From Clostridiales bacterium (GTDB taxonomy: Bacteria; Bacillota; Clostridia; Oscillospirales; Oscillospiraceae), in the NCBI GenBank assembly GCA_021201185.1, contig JAJQFJ010000017.1, positions 1-62,508 of the forward strand: a stretch of 62,508 nt of DNA, written 5' to 3'. The notes under the pieces are model-generated. The model was not told the DNA's origin, did not search any database, and saw only the letters and a list, made by a program, of their open reading frames with translations. Position 1 is the stretch's first letter. Each line of letters begins with the position of its first letter. Shown piece by piece: positions 25,378 through 33,451 of this stretch. Made by a program: the position numbers and the translations under genes.

Positions 25378-26751
25378 ATGAAGAAAAGACGTTTTCTGGC
25401 CCTGGCCTCCGCCCTGCTGATGGGGCTGAGCGCGACCGGGTGCTCCTCTGCTGCCGGAGAGAGCACCGCCTCCGTCCAGTCGGTGGCCATGCTTATGGGG
25501 GTAGACCTGACCGGAACGAGCCAGTACAGCGGCATCGTGGAGGCCAAGGCCACCGTCAAGGTGCAGAAGGACAGCAGCAAGACGGTGGACGAGGTCTATG
25601 TCCAGGCGGGGGACATGGTGCAGGCGGGAGACCTGCTGTTCACCTACGACACCGACGCCCTGGAGCTGTCGGTGGAGACGGCGGAGCTGGAGGTGGAGCA
25701 GCTCCAGAACAGCATCACCAACTATGAGACGCAGATCGCCTCCCTGGAGAAGGACAAGAAAAAGGCCTCCTCCTCCGAGCAGCTCTCCTACACCCTGCAA
25801 ATTCAGGAGACGGAGCTGAACAAGTCAGAGGCGGAGTACAACCTCAAGACCAAACAGGCGGAGCTGGAGCGGCTGAAGGCCGGCATGGACGAGACGGAGG
25901 TCTATGCCGAGGTCAGCGGCCTGGTGCAGTCGGTGGCGGACGACAGCACCAGCGAGTACGCCTATGCCTATTCCTACGACGGCGGCTCCAGCGACGCCTA
26001 CATCACCATTATGGAGACGGGGACCTACCGCATCAAGGGCACCGTCAGCGAGGAGAACATCTACAGCCTGTACGAGGGTATGGAGATCACCGCCGTCTCC
26101 CGGACGGACAGCTCCCAGACCTGGACGGGCACCATCGAGAGCATCGACACCAGCGTCACCGCCGACGAGGACGAGAGCGACTATTATTATGACAGCAGCG
26201 ACAGCGACAGCCGCAGCGCCAAATATACCTTCTATGTGGCGCTGGAGTCCTCCGACGGGCTGCTCATCGGTCAGCACGTCTATCTGAAGGCCGGGGACAA
26301 TGGAAGCGGGGACGAGATCGTCCTCCCCGCCGGGTATCTGGTGCTGGAGGGGGAGGACGCCTCCGTCTGGGCGGCGGACAGCAGCTCCCGTCTGGAGCTG
26401 CGCGCCGTCACCCTGGGGGACTATGACGCCGAGGCGGACACCTACGTCATCACCGGCGGCCTGACCCTGGAGGACTATATCGCATATCCCAACAGCTCCC
26501 TCGCTGTGGGCATGGCGGTGACGGAGTACGACGACGGCACCTTCGAGACGGTGGTCAGCGATGACTCCGCCGAAGGGGAGTACGGAGAGGATGAGTACGA
26601 AGAAAGCGAATACGTCGAGGACGAAGAAGGCGGGTACGACGAGGACTACGCCGAATACGACGAGGGCGAGTACGAGGAAGGCGAATATGACGAGGACTAC
26701 ACCGGGGACGACGTGGATGAGGATTTCACCGTCGCCGTGGAGGAGGGCTGA
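25378..26751 (+). CDS. Lipoprotein membrane-fusion/adaptor protein (MacA/HlyD-like)
   Basis: A 457-residue export adaptor. A lipobox LSATGCSS (Cys22) ends the signal peptide. A split biotinyl-lipoyl domain (KTVDEVYVQAGDMVQAGDLLFTYD) flanks a coiled coil (about 100-165). A beta-barrel part and a very acidic tail (about 395-457; repeated EYEE/DEDY units) follow, and this tail is not part of the family core. It begins a four-gene tripartite-type export operon with an ATPase, a second adaptor and a MacB-like permease. An extended -10 (TGCTATAAT, about 25312-25320) lies upstream. Confidence 0.88.
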   Translation: MKKRRFLALASALLMGLSATGCSSAAGESTASVQSVAMLMGVDLTGTSQYSGIVEAKATVKVQKDSSKTVDEVYVQAGDMVQAGDLLFTYDTDALELSVETAELEVEQLQNSITNYETQIASLEKDKKKASSSEQLSYTLQIQETELNKSEAEYNLKTKQAELERLKAGMDETEVYAEVSGLVQSVADDSTSEYAYAYSYDGGSSDAYITIMETGTYRIKGTVSEENIYSLYEGMEITAVSRTDSSQTWTGTIESIDTSVTADEDESDYYYDSSDSDSRSAKYTFYVALESSDGLLIGQHVYLKAGDNGSGDEIVLPAGYLVLEGEDASVWAADSSSRLELRAVTLGDYDAEADTYVITGGLTLEDYIAYPNSSLAVGMAVTEYDDGTFETVVSDDSAEGEYGEDEYEESEYVEDEEGGYDEDYAEYDEGEYEEGEYDEDYTGDDVDEDFTVAVEEG

Positions 26752-26754
26752 GCC

Positions 26755-27443
26755 ATGGTTCTGGAGCTGCGGGATATCTGTAAGGACTACACCCGGGGCA
26801 AGATCGTGGTGCCCGTCCTGGAGAACATCAACCTGACGGTGGAGGAGGGGGAGTACATCGCCATTATGGGCCCCTCCGGCTCCGGCAAGACCACCCTGAT
26901 GAACCTGATCGGCTGCCTGGATCAGCCCACCTCCGGCAAACGCAGGACCTGGACGGGGTCAGCGACAACCGTCTGGCGGACATCCGCAACCGGCAGATCG
27001 GCTTCGTCTTTCAGAACGCCGACCTGCTCCCGGGCCTGACTGCCCTGGACAACGTGGCCCTGCCCCTGATCTATCGGGGCGTCCGGAAGAAGGAGCGTCG
27101 GGCCAGAGCCAGGGAGATGCTGGAGCTGGTGGGGCTGGAGGACCGGATGGACCACAAGCCCAACCAGCTCTCCGGCGGACAGTGCCAGCGGGTGGCTATC
27201 GCCCGGGCCATGGTGGGCAATCCCAGCCTGCTGCTGGCGGACGAGCCCACCGGAGCGCTGGACACAAAATCCGGCGGGCAGATCATGGAGCTGTTCCACC
27301 ACCTGAACGCCAGTGGCGTGACCATCATCATGATCACCCACGCCCCGGAGGTGGCCAGCTGTGCCCACAAGACCTATCTCATCCGGGACGGTAAGATCGA
27401 CGCCGGGCGCAGTCCGGCAAGGCAGGAGGAGGGAGCGAGATGA
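26755..27443 (+). pseudogene. MacB-type ABC ATPase, interrupted by a frameshift
   Basis: Residues 1-62 read normally ([20 protein letters not shown], Walker [21 protein letters not shown]). After position 26940 the frame changes, and the protein resumes in another frame as [20 protein letters not shown], then [38 protein letters not shown] and THAPEV. Comparison with the family suggests that about 13 bases encoding YxLDG after TSGK are missing. All other motifs are intact. It is either a recent inactivating deletion or a sequence error. The gene overlaps the next adaptor by ATGA. Confidence 0.85.
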
Positions 27444-29329
27444 ACAAGACGGGAAAACGGATTCTGTCGGTGGTCCTCGCCCTGCTCCTGGTGGCGGGGT
27501 GCGCCGCAGGCGGGGTATATGCCTGGAACCACCGGAGCCGGGAGGCGGTGAACGTCTACGCCGTGTCCGACTTCGCTATGACCAACTACTGGGGGGACAG
27601 CACCACCAGCGACGGCCTGGTGGAGACGGAGGGGCTCCAGTCGGTCTATCTCTCCGACACCCAGACGGTGAAGGAGATATTGGTCTCCGAGGGGGACTAC
27701 GTCCAGGAGGGCGACCCCCTGCTGACCTATGACACCACCCTCACCGAGCTGGACCTGCAAAAGAAGGACATCGCCGTGCAGCAGCTGGAGCTGGAGCTGG
27801 CCGACGCCCAGAAGGAGCTGTCTACGGTGAAGAGCTATAAGCCCAACACCTATATCCCCGGCAGCGTCACCGTGACCGTCATCCCGGGCACCGACCCGGT
27901 GGAGGAGCCGGGATGGGAGGACGACGGCACCCTGACCCTGATTTCCGGCACAGGCAGCTATGACGACCCCTTCGTCTACCAGTGGAGCAGCACCGACAGC
28001 TTCTCCGACGCATTGCTTTATCAGGCCATGCGGGGGCTGGACGAGTGCTATGTGGAGTTCATCGTCACCGGGACGGGGAGCCCTTTGAATACAGAGAACC
28101 AGAGCGACTCAGACACCCCGGGCGACTCAGATACCCCGGGCGACTCGGACACCCAGGGCGACTCGGACACCCCGAATACGCCGGACGACCCGACCGAGCC
28201 CACCGAGCCCACCGAGCCAACGGAACCCACCGAGCCGACGGAACCGACGGAACCGACGGAGCCTACCGACCCGGAAGAGCCTGCCGACCCGGAGGAGCCC
28301 ACCGACCCGGAGGAGCCTGACCCGGACACGGGCGGCGATGAGGGCGGCGACGCCGACCCGGACACCGGCTCCTCCACCTCGACGACGCCGCTGAGATACC
28401 GCCTGCTGATGCAGCTCCAGTATGTGGAGGGGACGGGCTACTGCTTCCAGCTGATCTCCATGACCGCGGACGACACGGACGACCTGATTTTCCAATGGGA
28501 CAACGACCCCCTCCCGGCCCTCCCGGAGGACGGGGAGGAAGAGGAGGAGGACACGGGCACCCCCGCCCAGACCTTTGTGGACGGCATCAAGTACACTGCC
28601 ACCGAGCTGACCGAGATGGTACAGGCGGCGGAGAGCCAGGTGAAGGATCTGGACATCCAGCTCCGCCAGGCCAGGCTGGAGTATGAGAAGGCGGAGCAGG
28701 AGCTGAACAACGGCGCCATCTATGCCACCCTGTCCGGCGAGGTGAAGGACCTCATCAGCGAGAACGAGGCCCTGACCAGCGGCAGCGCCCTGATGCGGGT
28801 CTCTGCAGGAGGCGGATTTTATATCCGGGTCTCGTGCAGCGAGCTGATGCTCTCTGAAATTCAGGTGGGCCAGACGGTGTCTGTCTACGACTACTACAAC
28901 GGCGCAGAGTGCGAGGGCACTGTCACCGAGATCTCCGACTACCCTACCACCGACGGCTATTATTGGGGCGACGGCAACAGCAACATCTCCCTCTACCCCT
29001 TCACCGTCTATGTGGACGAGAACGGGGGCCTGGAGCAGGGGGACTATGCGGAGATCACCTACAGCTCCGCCGGGAGCGGTGACAGCGGCTTCTATCTGGA
29101 GTCCATGTTCATCCGTCGGGAGAACGGCAGGAGCTACGTCTACACCGTGGCAGAGAACGGGACGCTGGAAAAACGGTACATCTCCACCGGCCGCTCCCTG
29201 TGGGGCAGCTATACCCAGGTCACCGGCGGCCTGTCCCTGGACGAGCGGGTGTCCTTCCCCTACGGGGACGGGACCGAGGAGGGAGCCCCAACCACAGAGG
29301 CCACCGCAGACGAGTTTTACGGCTGGTAA
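27440..29329 (+). CDS. Second membrane-fusion/adaptor protein with a Pro/Glu repeat insertion
   Basis: A 629-residue protein with an N-terminal signal/anchor (about 8-28, VVLALLLVAGCAAGG; a lipobox is possible). The lipoyl half-motif QTVKEILVSEGDYVQEGDPLLTYD is followed by a coiled coil, and the matching second half (GEVKDLISENEALTSGSALM) appears only after about 300 residues. Between them lies an insertion with low-complexity repeats: GDSDTP units, then many EPT units, then DPEEP units (about 28105-28330). Its start overlaps the ATPase stop. It is part of the same export system as the first adaptor. Confidence 0.82.
   Translation: MNKTGKRILSVVLALLLVAGCAAGGVYAWNHRSREAVNVYAVSDFAMTNYWGDSTTSDGLVETEGLQSVYLSDTQTVKEILVSEGDYVQEGDPLLTYDTTLTELDLQKKDIAVQQLELELADAQKELSTVKSYKPNTYIPGSVTVTVIPGTDPVEEPGWEDDGTLTLISGTGSYDDPFVYQWSSTDSFSDALLYQAMRGLDECYVEFIVTGTGSPLNTENQSDSDTPGDSDTPGDSDTQGDSDTPNTPDDPTEPTEPTEPTEPTEPTEPTEPTEPTDPEEPADPEEPTDPEEPDPDTGGDEGGDADPDTGSSTSTTPLRYRLLMQLQYVEGTGYCFQLISMTADDTDDLIFQWDNDPLPALPEDGEEEEEDTGTPAQTFVDGIKYTATELTEMVQAAESQVKDLDIQLRQARLEYEKAEQELNNGAIYATLSGEVKDLISENEALTSGSALMRVSAGGGFYIRVSCSELMLSEIQVGQTVSVYDYYNGAECEGTVTEISDYPTTDGYYWGDGNSNISLYPFTVYVDENGGLEQGDYAEITYSSAGSGDSGFYLESMFIRRENGRSYVYTVAENGTLEKRYISTGRSLWGSYTQVTGGLSLDERVSFPYGDGTEEGAPTTEATADEFYGW
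28105..28330 (+). repeat. Tandem low-complexity coding repeat
   Basis: About four 18-bp units encode GDSDTP or GDSDTQ, then about nine 9-bp units encode TEP, then 15-bp DPEEP/DPEEPT-type units. The near-identical DNA units make this prone to slippage and length change. Confidence 0.8.
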
Positions 29330-29344
29330 GGGAGGGAGAGCGCT

Positions 29345-30601
29345 ATGTTTGAAAATATCGGACTGTCCTTTCAGGGCATTTGGAACCACAAGCTCCGCTC
29401 CCTGCTGACCATGCTGGGCATCATCATCGGCATCGCCTCCATCATCGCCATCGTCTCCACCATCAAGGGGACCAACGAGCAGATCAAGGAGCAGCTCATC
29501 GGCGCGGGCAACAACGTGGTGACGGTGCAGCTGAATCAGAACGGCTATGGCTATGAGTTCCAGTACAGCGACCTTCCGGACGGCGTCCCGGTGATCTCGG
29601 AACAGACCCGGGCCCGCCTGGCCAATCTGGAGGGGGCGGAGGACGCCACCCTGTACACCGAGCGAACCTATGTGGACGGGCTGATCTACTACCAGAACAC
29701 CGGCTTCTCCGGCACTCTCCGGGGGGTGGACACCCACTATTTCTCTGTCAACGGTTATCAGGTCTATCTGGGCCGGGACTTCGCCCAGTCAGACTATGAC
29801 GACTATAAAAAGGTGGCCATCCTGGACCAGAGCGCCGCGGAGAGCCTGTTCCCCGGGGAGAACCCCCTGGGCAAGACCATCGAAATACGCAGCGAGCCGT
29901 TCACCGTGGTGGGGGTGGTCTCCCTCACCAGCACCTACGAGCCGAACATCTCCACCTATACGGAGTACTACACCTATGTGGGCAACGACAGCGGGGCGGT
30001 CTATATCCCCGGCACCTGCTGGCAGCTGGTGTGCCAGTATGACGAGCCCCAGACGGTGGACATCCAGGCGGCCACCACCGATGACATGACCTCGGTGGGA
30101 CAGGCGGCGGCAGAGGTGCTCAACGCCAGGCTCACCGTCTCCCAGGACTCCGACCTGGCCTACAGCAGCAACGACGTGCTGGAGCAGGCGGAGCAGCTCC
30201 AGCAGCTGGCCAACTCCACCAATCAGCAGCTGGTGTGGATCGCCTCCATCTCCCTGCTGGTGGGCGGCATCGGCGTGATGAACATTACGCTGGTCACCGT
30301 CACCGAGCGCACCCGGGAGATCGGCCTGAAAAAGGCGGTGGGGGCCAGAAAGAGCCGTATCCTGTGGCAGTTCCTCACCGAGGCGGCAGTACTCACCAGT
30401 CTGGGCGGCGTCATCGGCGTGCTGGTGGGCATCGGCATGGCCCAGGTGGGCAGCCAGCTCAGCGGCTCGCCCACGGCGGTGAGCGTTCCCTCTATCATCC
30501 TGGCGGTGGTGTTCTCCATGTTCATCGGCATCCTCTTCGGCCTGATGCCCGCCGTCAAGGCGGCCAACCTCAACCCCATCGACGCCCTGCGCCGGGAGTG
30601 A
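29345..30601 (+). CDS. MacB-like ABC transporter permease (FtsX/MacB fold)
   Basis: A 418-residue protein with an N-terminal helix (KLRSLLTMLGIIIGIASIIAIVS), a large extracytoplasmic MacB_PCD domain (about 45-280) and three C-terminal helices. The FtsX signature NITLVTVTERTREIGLKKAVGARK precedes the second helix pair. It forms the permease of the preceding adaptors and ATPase, as in macrolide or peptide exporters. GGGAGGGAG lies 6 nt upstream. If the ATPase is truly broken, this permease would need another ATPase. Confidence 0.92.
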   Translation: MFENIGLSFQGIWNHKLRSLLTMLGIIIGIASIIAIVSTIKGTNEQIKEQLIGAGNNVVTVQLNQNGYGYEFQYSDLPDGVPVISEQTRARLANLEGAEDATLYTERTYVDGLIYYQNTGFSGTLRGVDTHYFSVNGYQVYLGRDFAQSDYDDYKKVAILDQSAAESLFPGENPLGKTIEIRSEPFTVVGVVSLTSTYEPNISTYTEYYTYVGNDSGAVYIPGTCWQLVCQYDEPQTVDIQAATTDDMTSVGQAAAEVLNARLTVSQDSDLAYSSNDVLEQAEQLQQLANSTNQQLVWIASISLLVGGIGVMNITLVTVTERTREIGLKKAVGARKSRILWQFLTEAAVLTSLGGVIGVLVGIGMAQVGSQLSGSPTAVSVPSIILAVVFSMFIGILFGLMPAVKAANLNPIDALRRE

Positions 30602-30610
30602 GGGCAGAAA

Positions 30611-30655
30611 AAATCACAAAGGCTCCCCGACGATTTGCCGTCGGAGAGCCTTTTG
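30611..30655. terminator. Bidirectional terminator after the exporter operon
   Basis: AAGGCTC...CCGACG pairs with the CGTCGG...GAGCCTT arm around ATTTGC, followed by TTTT on the plus strand. The minus flank is T-rich too. Confidence 0.8.
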
Positions 30656-30682
30656 CTCTGACTTATGTGGTTTGCCCGATGG

Positions 30683-31099
30683 TCAGCTGTCCTCCGTCTC
30701 CACCATCACGTGGTCGGTCCCGTGAAGCTCAAATTCCTCCATGTACACATCCATTCGCTGGTTCAGCTCCTCCATATTGCTCTCGTCGATGGGGACGTCG
30801 TTCATGTCCCGCCGGGCCAGCTCCTCTGCCAGGATACGGAAAAAGATGGCGTCCTCATAGTCGGCGATGGCCTCATGGATGCCGCCGTTGACGTAGGCGG
30901 GGCTGGGCAGGGTGAAGGGGCCGTACTGGATGGACAGGGAGTCCATCCCCTCCTCTGCCGCCTTGGAAAACAGCAGGCTCTGCACCTGGTCGTAGTCCCG
31001 GAACCGATCCTCTCCCCGGGTGGAGTTCAGGACCCAGTTGCCGATATAGGCCATGTCCAGCAGACGGCGAAATTGTTTTTGGGTGAGCTTCAGCTCCAT
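30683..31099 (-). CDS. Hypothetical acidic cytoplasmic protein
   Basis: A 138-residue protein rich in Asp and Glu, with predicted helices and motifs such as KQFRRLLDMAYIGNWVLNSTR, DYEDAIFFRILAEELARRD and DVYMEEFELHGT. I do not recognise a domain. The start at 31099 (MELKLTQKQ) sits 8 nt after GAGGAGG; the preceding in-frame ATG at 31105 would leave 2 nt. It has its own promoter (31217-31190) and a shared terminator, so it is a single-gene unit divergent from murI. Confidence 0.75.
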   Translation of the reverse strand: MELKLTQKQFRRLLDMAYIGNWVLNSTRGEDRFRDYDQVQSLLFSKAAEEGMDSLSIQYGPFTLPSPAYVNGGIHEAIADYEDAIFFRILAEELARRDMNDVPIDESNMEELNQRMDVYMEEFELHGTDHVMVETEDS

Positions 31100-31189
31100 C
31101 TCCATAACCTCCTCTCCAATGCCCCCACAGAGGGCCTTGAAAGACGCTGCTTTGGCAGCCAGACGGAACTTTTGTGCGCTTGGGATATA

Positions 31190-31217
31190 GTATAGTATAT
31201 TTTCGGCGGATGTCAAT
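31190..31217 (-). promoter_or_regulatory. Promoter of the 138-residue hypothetical gene
   Basis: The minus strand reads TTGACA (31217-31212), 16 nt, TATACT (31195-31190). Confidence 0.65.
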
Positions 31218-31248
31218 TGGCACAGCCTCTGAAAAGTTTTCCTTGTCT

Positions 31249-31277
31249 TCCAATCCCAAATGACGTATGATATAATG
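31249..31277 (+). promoter_or_regulatory. Promoter of murI
   Basis: TTCCAA (31249-31254), 17 nt, TATAAT (31272-31277). Confidence 0.6.
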
Positions 31278-31337
31278 ACCTGTGAGGGACGGCGGCTGCC
31301 GCGCCCTCCACGCCCATGCCCAGAGGGGAGAGATCAC

Positions 31338-32150
31338 ATGGACAACCGACCCATCGGCGTTTTTGACTCCGGCCTGGGGGGACTGACCTCCGTCCGGGAG
31401 CTGCTGGCCCGGATGCCGGGCGAGGATATCATCTATTTCGGTGACACCGGCCGGGTGCCCTACGGGGGCCGGAGCCGGGAGATCATCACCCGCTACGCCC
31501 GTCAGGACGTGGCCTTTCTCCGCACCTTTGATCTGAAAACGGTGGTCATCGCCTGCGGCACCGTCAGCTCCACTGCCATCGACGTGTTGAAGGCGGAGCA
31601 GGACATCCCCATGTTCGGAGTGGTGGAGCCCACCGCCCGCCGGGCGGCCCGGCTGACCCGGAACGGGAAAATCGGACTCATCGCCACCCAGGCCACCATC
31701 TCCACCGGGGCTTATGAGCGGGTCATCCGCGACCTGGCCCCTGAGGCGGAGATCTACGCCGCCGCCTGCCCTCTGTTCGTGCCCCTGGTGGAAAACGGAC
31801 GTACCCGGCCGGGAGACGTGGTCATAGAGACGGTGGTCCGGGACTATCTGACCCCGCTGAAAGAGGCGGGCGTGGATGTTCTGGTGCTGGGCTGCACACA
31901 CTATCCGCTGATCCGGGAGGTCATCGGGGCGTTTATGGGGCCGGAGGTACAGCTGGTGGACTCCGGTGCGGAGGCCGCCCATGAGGTGGGCCGGTGGCTC
32001 TCGGAGCATGACAGCCTGGCCTCCGCTGACCACGTGGGCTGCTGCCGCTGGTATGTCAGCGACGCCCAGGGCTTCCGGGAGCTGGCCTCCCGCTTTCTGG
32101 GCCGCCCTGTCACCGAGCCGGTGGAGCGGGTGGACATCGAGCAGTACTGA
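31338..32150 (+). CDS. murI: Glutamate racemase
   Basis: A 270-residue cytosolic enzyme that makes D-glutamate for peptidoglycan. The family motifs are PIGVFDSGLGGLTSVREL, the first catalytic Cys73 in IACGTVSS and the second in LGCTHYPLI. The usual ACNTA after the first cysteine is CGT here, with Gly in place of Asn. The start at 31338 (MDNRPIGVFD) follows GAGGGGAGAG. It is co-transcribed with the DUF1934 gene 12 nt later. Confidence 0.95.
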   Translation: MDNRPIGVFDSGLGGLTSVRELLARMPGEDIIYFGDTGRVPYGGRSREIITRYARQDVAFLRTFDLKTVVIACGTVSSTAIDVLKAEQDIPMFGVVEPTARRAARLTRNGKIGLIATQATISTGAYERVIRDLAPEAEIYAAACPLFVPLVENGRTRPGDVVIETVVRDYLTPLKEAGVDVLVLGCTHYPLIREVIGAFMGPEVQLVDSGAEAAHEVGRWLSEHDSLASADHVGCCRWYVSDAQGFRELASRFLGRPVTEPVERVDIEQY

Positions 32151-32162
32151 GGAGATATTGTT

Positions 32163-32612
32163 ATGACAAAGGACGTTATCATATCCATCCGGGGGGCCCA
32201 GGAGTACGAGGGCACGGACAACGACGCCGTCCAGCTGATGACGGCGGGACAGCTCACCCAGATGGCGGACGGCTATGAGCTGAGCTATCAGGAGAGCGAG
32301 GTCACTGGCATGGAGGGCACCACCACCACCTTCCAGATCCAGGGCCCCCGGGTGACGCTGCTGCGCACGGGGACGGTCTGCTCCCAGATGGTATTCGAGG
32401 AGGGGCGGCGGCATCTGTCCCTGTACAGCACTCCCTATGGCAACCTGGAGGTGGGCATCGCCACCTCCCGGCTGGACTCCTCCATCTCCCCCACCGGAGG
32501 AAATCTGGAGATCGACTATTCCATCGAGATCGACCACGCCCTGGCGGGCTACAACTGCTTCCGCATCTCGGTGAAGGAGGACCAGACTGCCCTGAAGCAG
32601 GGGGGCGTATAG
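32163..32612 (+). CDS. DUF1934 (YwiB-like) beta-barrel protein
   Basis: A 149-residue protein with the DUF1934 pattern: VIISIRGAQEY, GYELSYQESEVTGMEGTTTT, a beta-strand-rich centre (TPYGNLEVGIAT) and IDYSIEIDHALAGYNCFRI. It is a small lipocalin-like barrel of unknown function that in Firmicutes is often found with argS or murI. It lies 12 nt behind murI with GAGGAG upstream. Right after its stop comes the promoter of module copy 2. Confidence 0.88.
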   Translation: MTKDVIISIRGAQEYEGTDNDAVQLMTAGQLTQMADGYELSYQESEVTGMEGTTTTFQIQGPRVTLLRTGTVCSQMVFEEGRRHLSLYSTPYGNLEVGIATSRLDSSISPTGGNLEIDYSIEIDHALAGYNCFRISVKEDQTALKQGGV

Positions 32613-32655
32613 AAAAGCCTTGACGATCTCCCCCTTCGGGAGTTATACTATAAAC

Positions 32656-32748
32656 AGAACAAGGGCGCTGCCCGGCAACGGTTGGCCCCTAGTTATAGGT
32701 TACAGAAGTAACCGCCAGGTTGGTGGCCGGGGCGGTTACTTCTTTTTT
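32656..32748 (+). ncRNA. Candidate antitoxin RNA, copy 2
   Basis: A ~93-nt RNA from the TATACT promoter to the terminator GAAGTAACCGCC (32705-32716) / GGCGGTTACTTC (32731-32742) plus T6. It is complementary to the last codons and 3' untranslated region of the peptide gene. Confidence 0.65.
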
Positions 32749-32816
32749 GCCTGCAAGACCAGGCTGATGACACCAATGATGACAAGACAAAGCTGAAATA
32801 CTTCGGATGTACTCAT
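32736..32816 (-). CDS. Putative small hydrophobic toxin, copy 2
   Basis: A 26-residue peptide, MSTSEVFQLC then LVIIGVISLVL and QAKKK, the same as copies 3 and 4. It has a single membrane span and a cationic tail. The stop lies in the shared terminator stem. The leader of about 100 nt folds over its ribosome site: GGGGGCA/TGCCCCC and GGGCAGC/GCTGCCC are alternative partners. Confidence 0.68.
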   Translation of the reverse strand: MSTSEVFQLCLVIIGVISLVLQAKKK

Positions 32817-33039
32817 CGGGCAGCCCCCCTCTCCTGAAATCAGGGGGCAAAAGAAGCTGCCCCCGTGAAGGGGACAACCGCCACCGTATTGGACAGCGCC
32901 CAGCCCCCGGAGGGGCCGGAAACAGAGTAGCACAGATTCGGACGGATTGCAAGGAAAACAGGAGAGCGGCCGACGTTATGGCGGCAGTGAACCGGGAATA
33001 GGATTTGACAAACCAAGTCCTTAGGGTTATACTATAAAC

Positions 33040-33133
33040 AGAACAAGGGTGCTGCCCGGCAACGGTTGGCCCCAAGTTGCTAGTTACAGAAGTAACCGCC
33101 TGCCTGGAACGCTGGGGCGGTTACTTCTTTTTT
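33040..33133 (+). ncRNA. Candidate antitoxin RNA, copy 3
   Basis: A ~94-nt RNA ending in the stem 33089-33100 / 33116-33127 plus T6 (33128-33133). The loop (TGCCTGGAACGCTGG) differs from copy 2 while both stem arms are unchanged. Confidence 0.65.
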
Positions 33134-33201
33134 GCCTGCAAGACCAGGCTGATGACACCAATGATGACAAGACAAAGCTGAAATACTTCGGATGTACTCA
33201 T
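33121..33201 (-). CDS. Putative small hydrophobic toxin, copy 3
   Basis: A 26-residue peptide identical to that of copies 2 and 4 (MSTSEVFQLC...QAKKK). Its nucleotide sequence is the same as copy 2, suggesting a recent tandem duplication or gene conversion. Confidence 0.68.
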   Translation of the reverse strand: MSTSEVFQLCLVIIGVISLVLQAKKK

Positions 33202-33377
33202 CGGGCAGCCCCCCTCTCCTGAAATCAGGGGGCAAAAGAAGCTGCCCCCGTGAAGGGGACAACCGCCACCGTATTGGACAGCGCCCAGCCCCCGGAGGGG
33301 CCGGAAACAGAGTAGCACAGATTTGAACGGATTGCAATAGCCAACGCTGCGGCAGATACGGCCGCATAACAACACCC

Positions 33378-33406
33378 TTGTAAAACCCGACGGACTACCC
33401 TATAAT
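33378..33406 (+). promoter_or_regulatory. Promoter of the ArgS-appendage-like gene
   Basis: TTGTAA (33378-33383), 17 nt, TATAAT (33401-33406). Confidence 0.7.
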
Positions 33407-33451
33407 AGAGAAGAAAGCAGAAGGAAAATGACCGTCCCGGAGGGAGGACCC

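Larger units (their letters stand above)
32620..32952. repeat. Type I toxin-antitoxin-like module, copy 2
   Basis: The plus promoter is TTGACG (32620-32625), 18 nt, TATACT (32644-32649). The minus promoter is TTGCAA (32952-32947), 17 nt, TACTCT (32929-32924) with an upstream TG. It is arranged in tandem with copy 3, 52 bp away. The transcribed ends share GGGCGCTG in inverted orientation. Confidence 0.82.
33005..33337. repeat. Type I toxin-antitoxin-like module, copy 3
   Basis: The plus promoter is TTGACA (33005-33010), 17 nt, TATACT (33028-33033). The minus promoter is TTGCAA (33337-33332), 17 nt, TACTCT (33314-33309). From the stop of the peptide gene to the minus promoter it is almost identical to copy 2, whereas the promoter spacer and the terminator loop differ. 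Confidence 0.82.

Noticed and set aside
28105..28330. Possible CRISPR or satellite array
   Set aside because: Units are 9-18 bp and in frame with a Pro/Glu-rich protein. There are no spacers.
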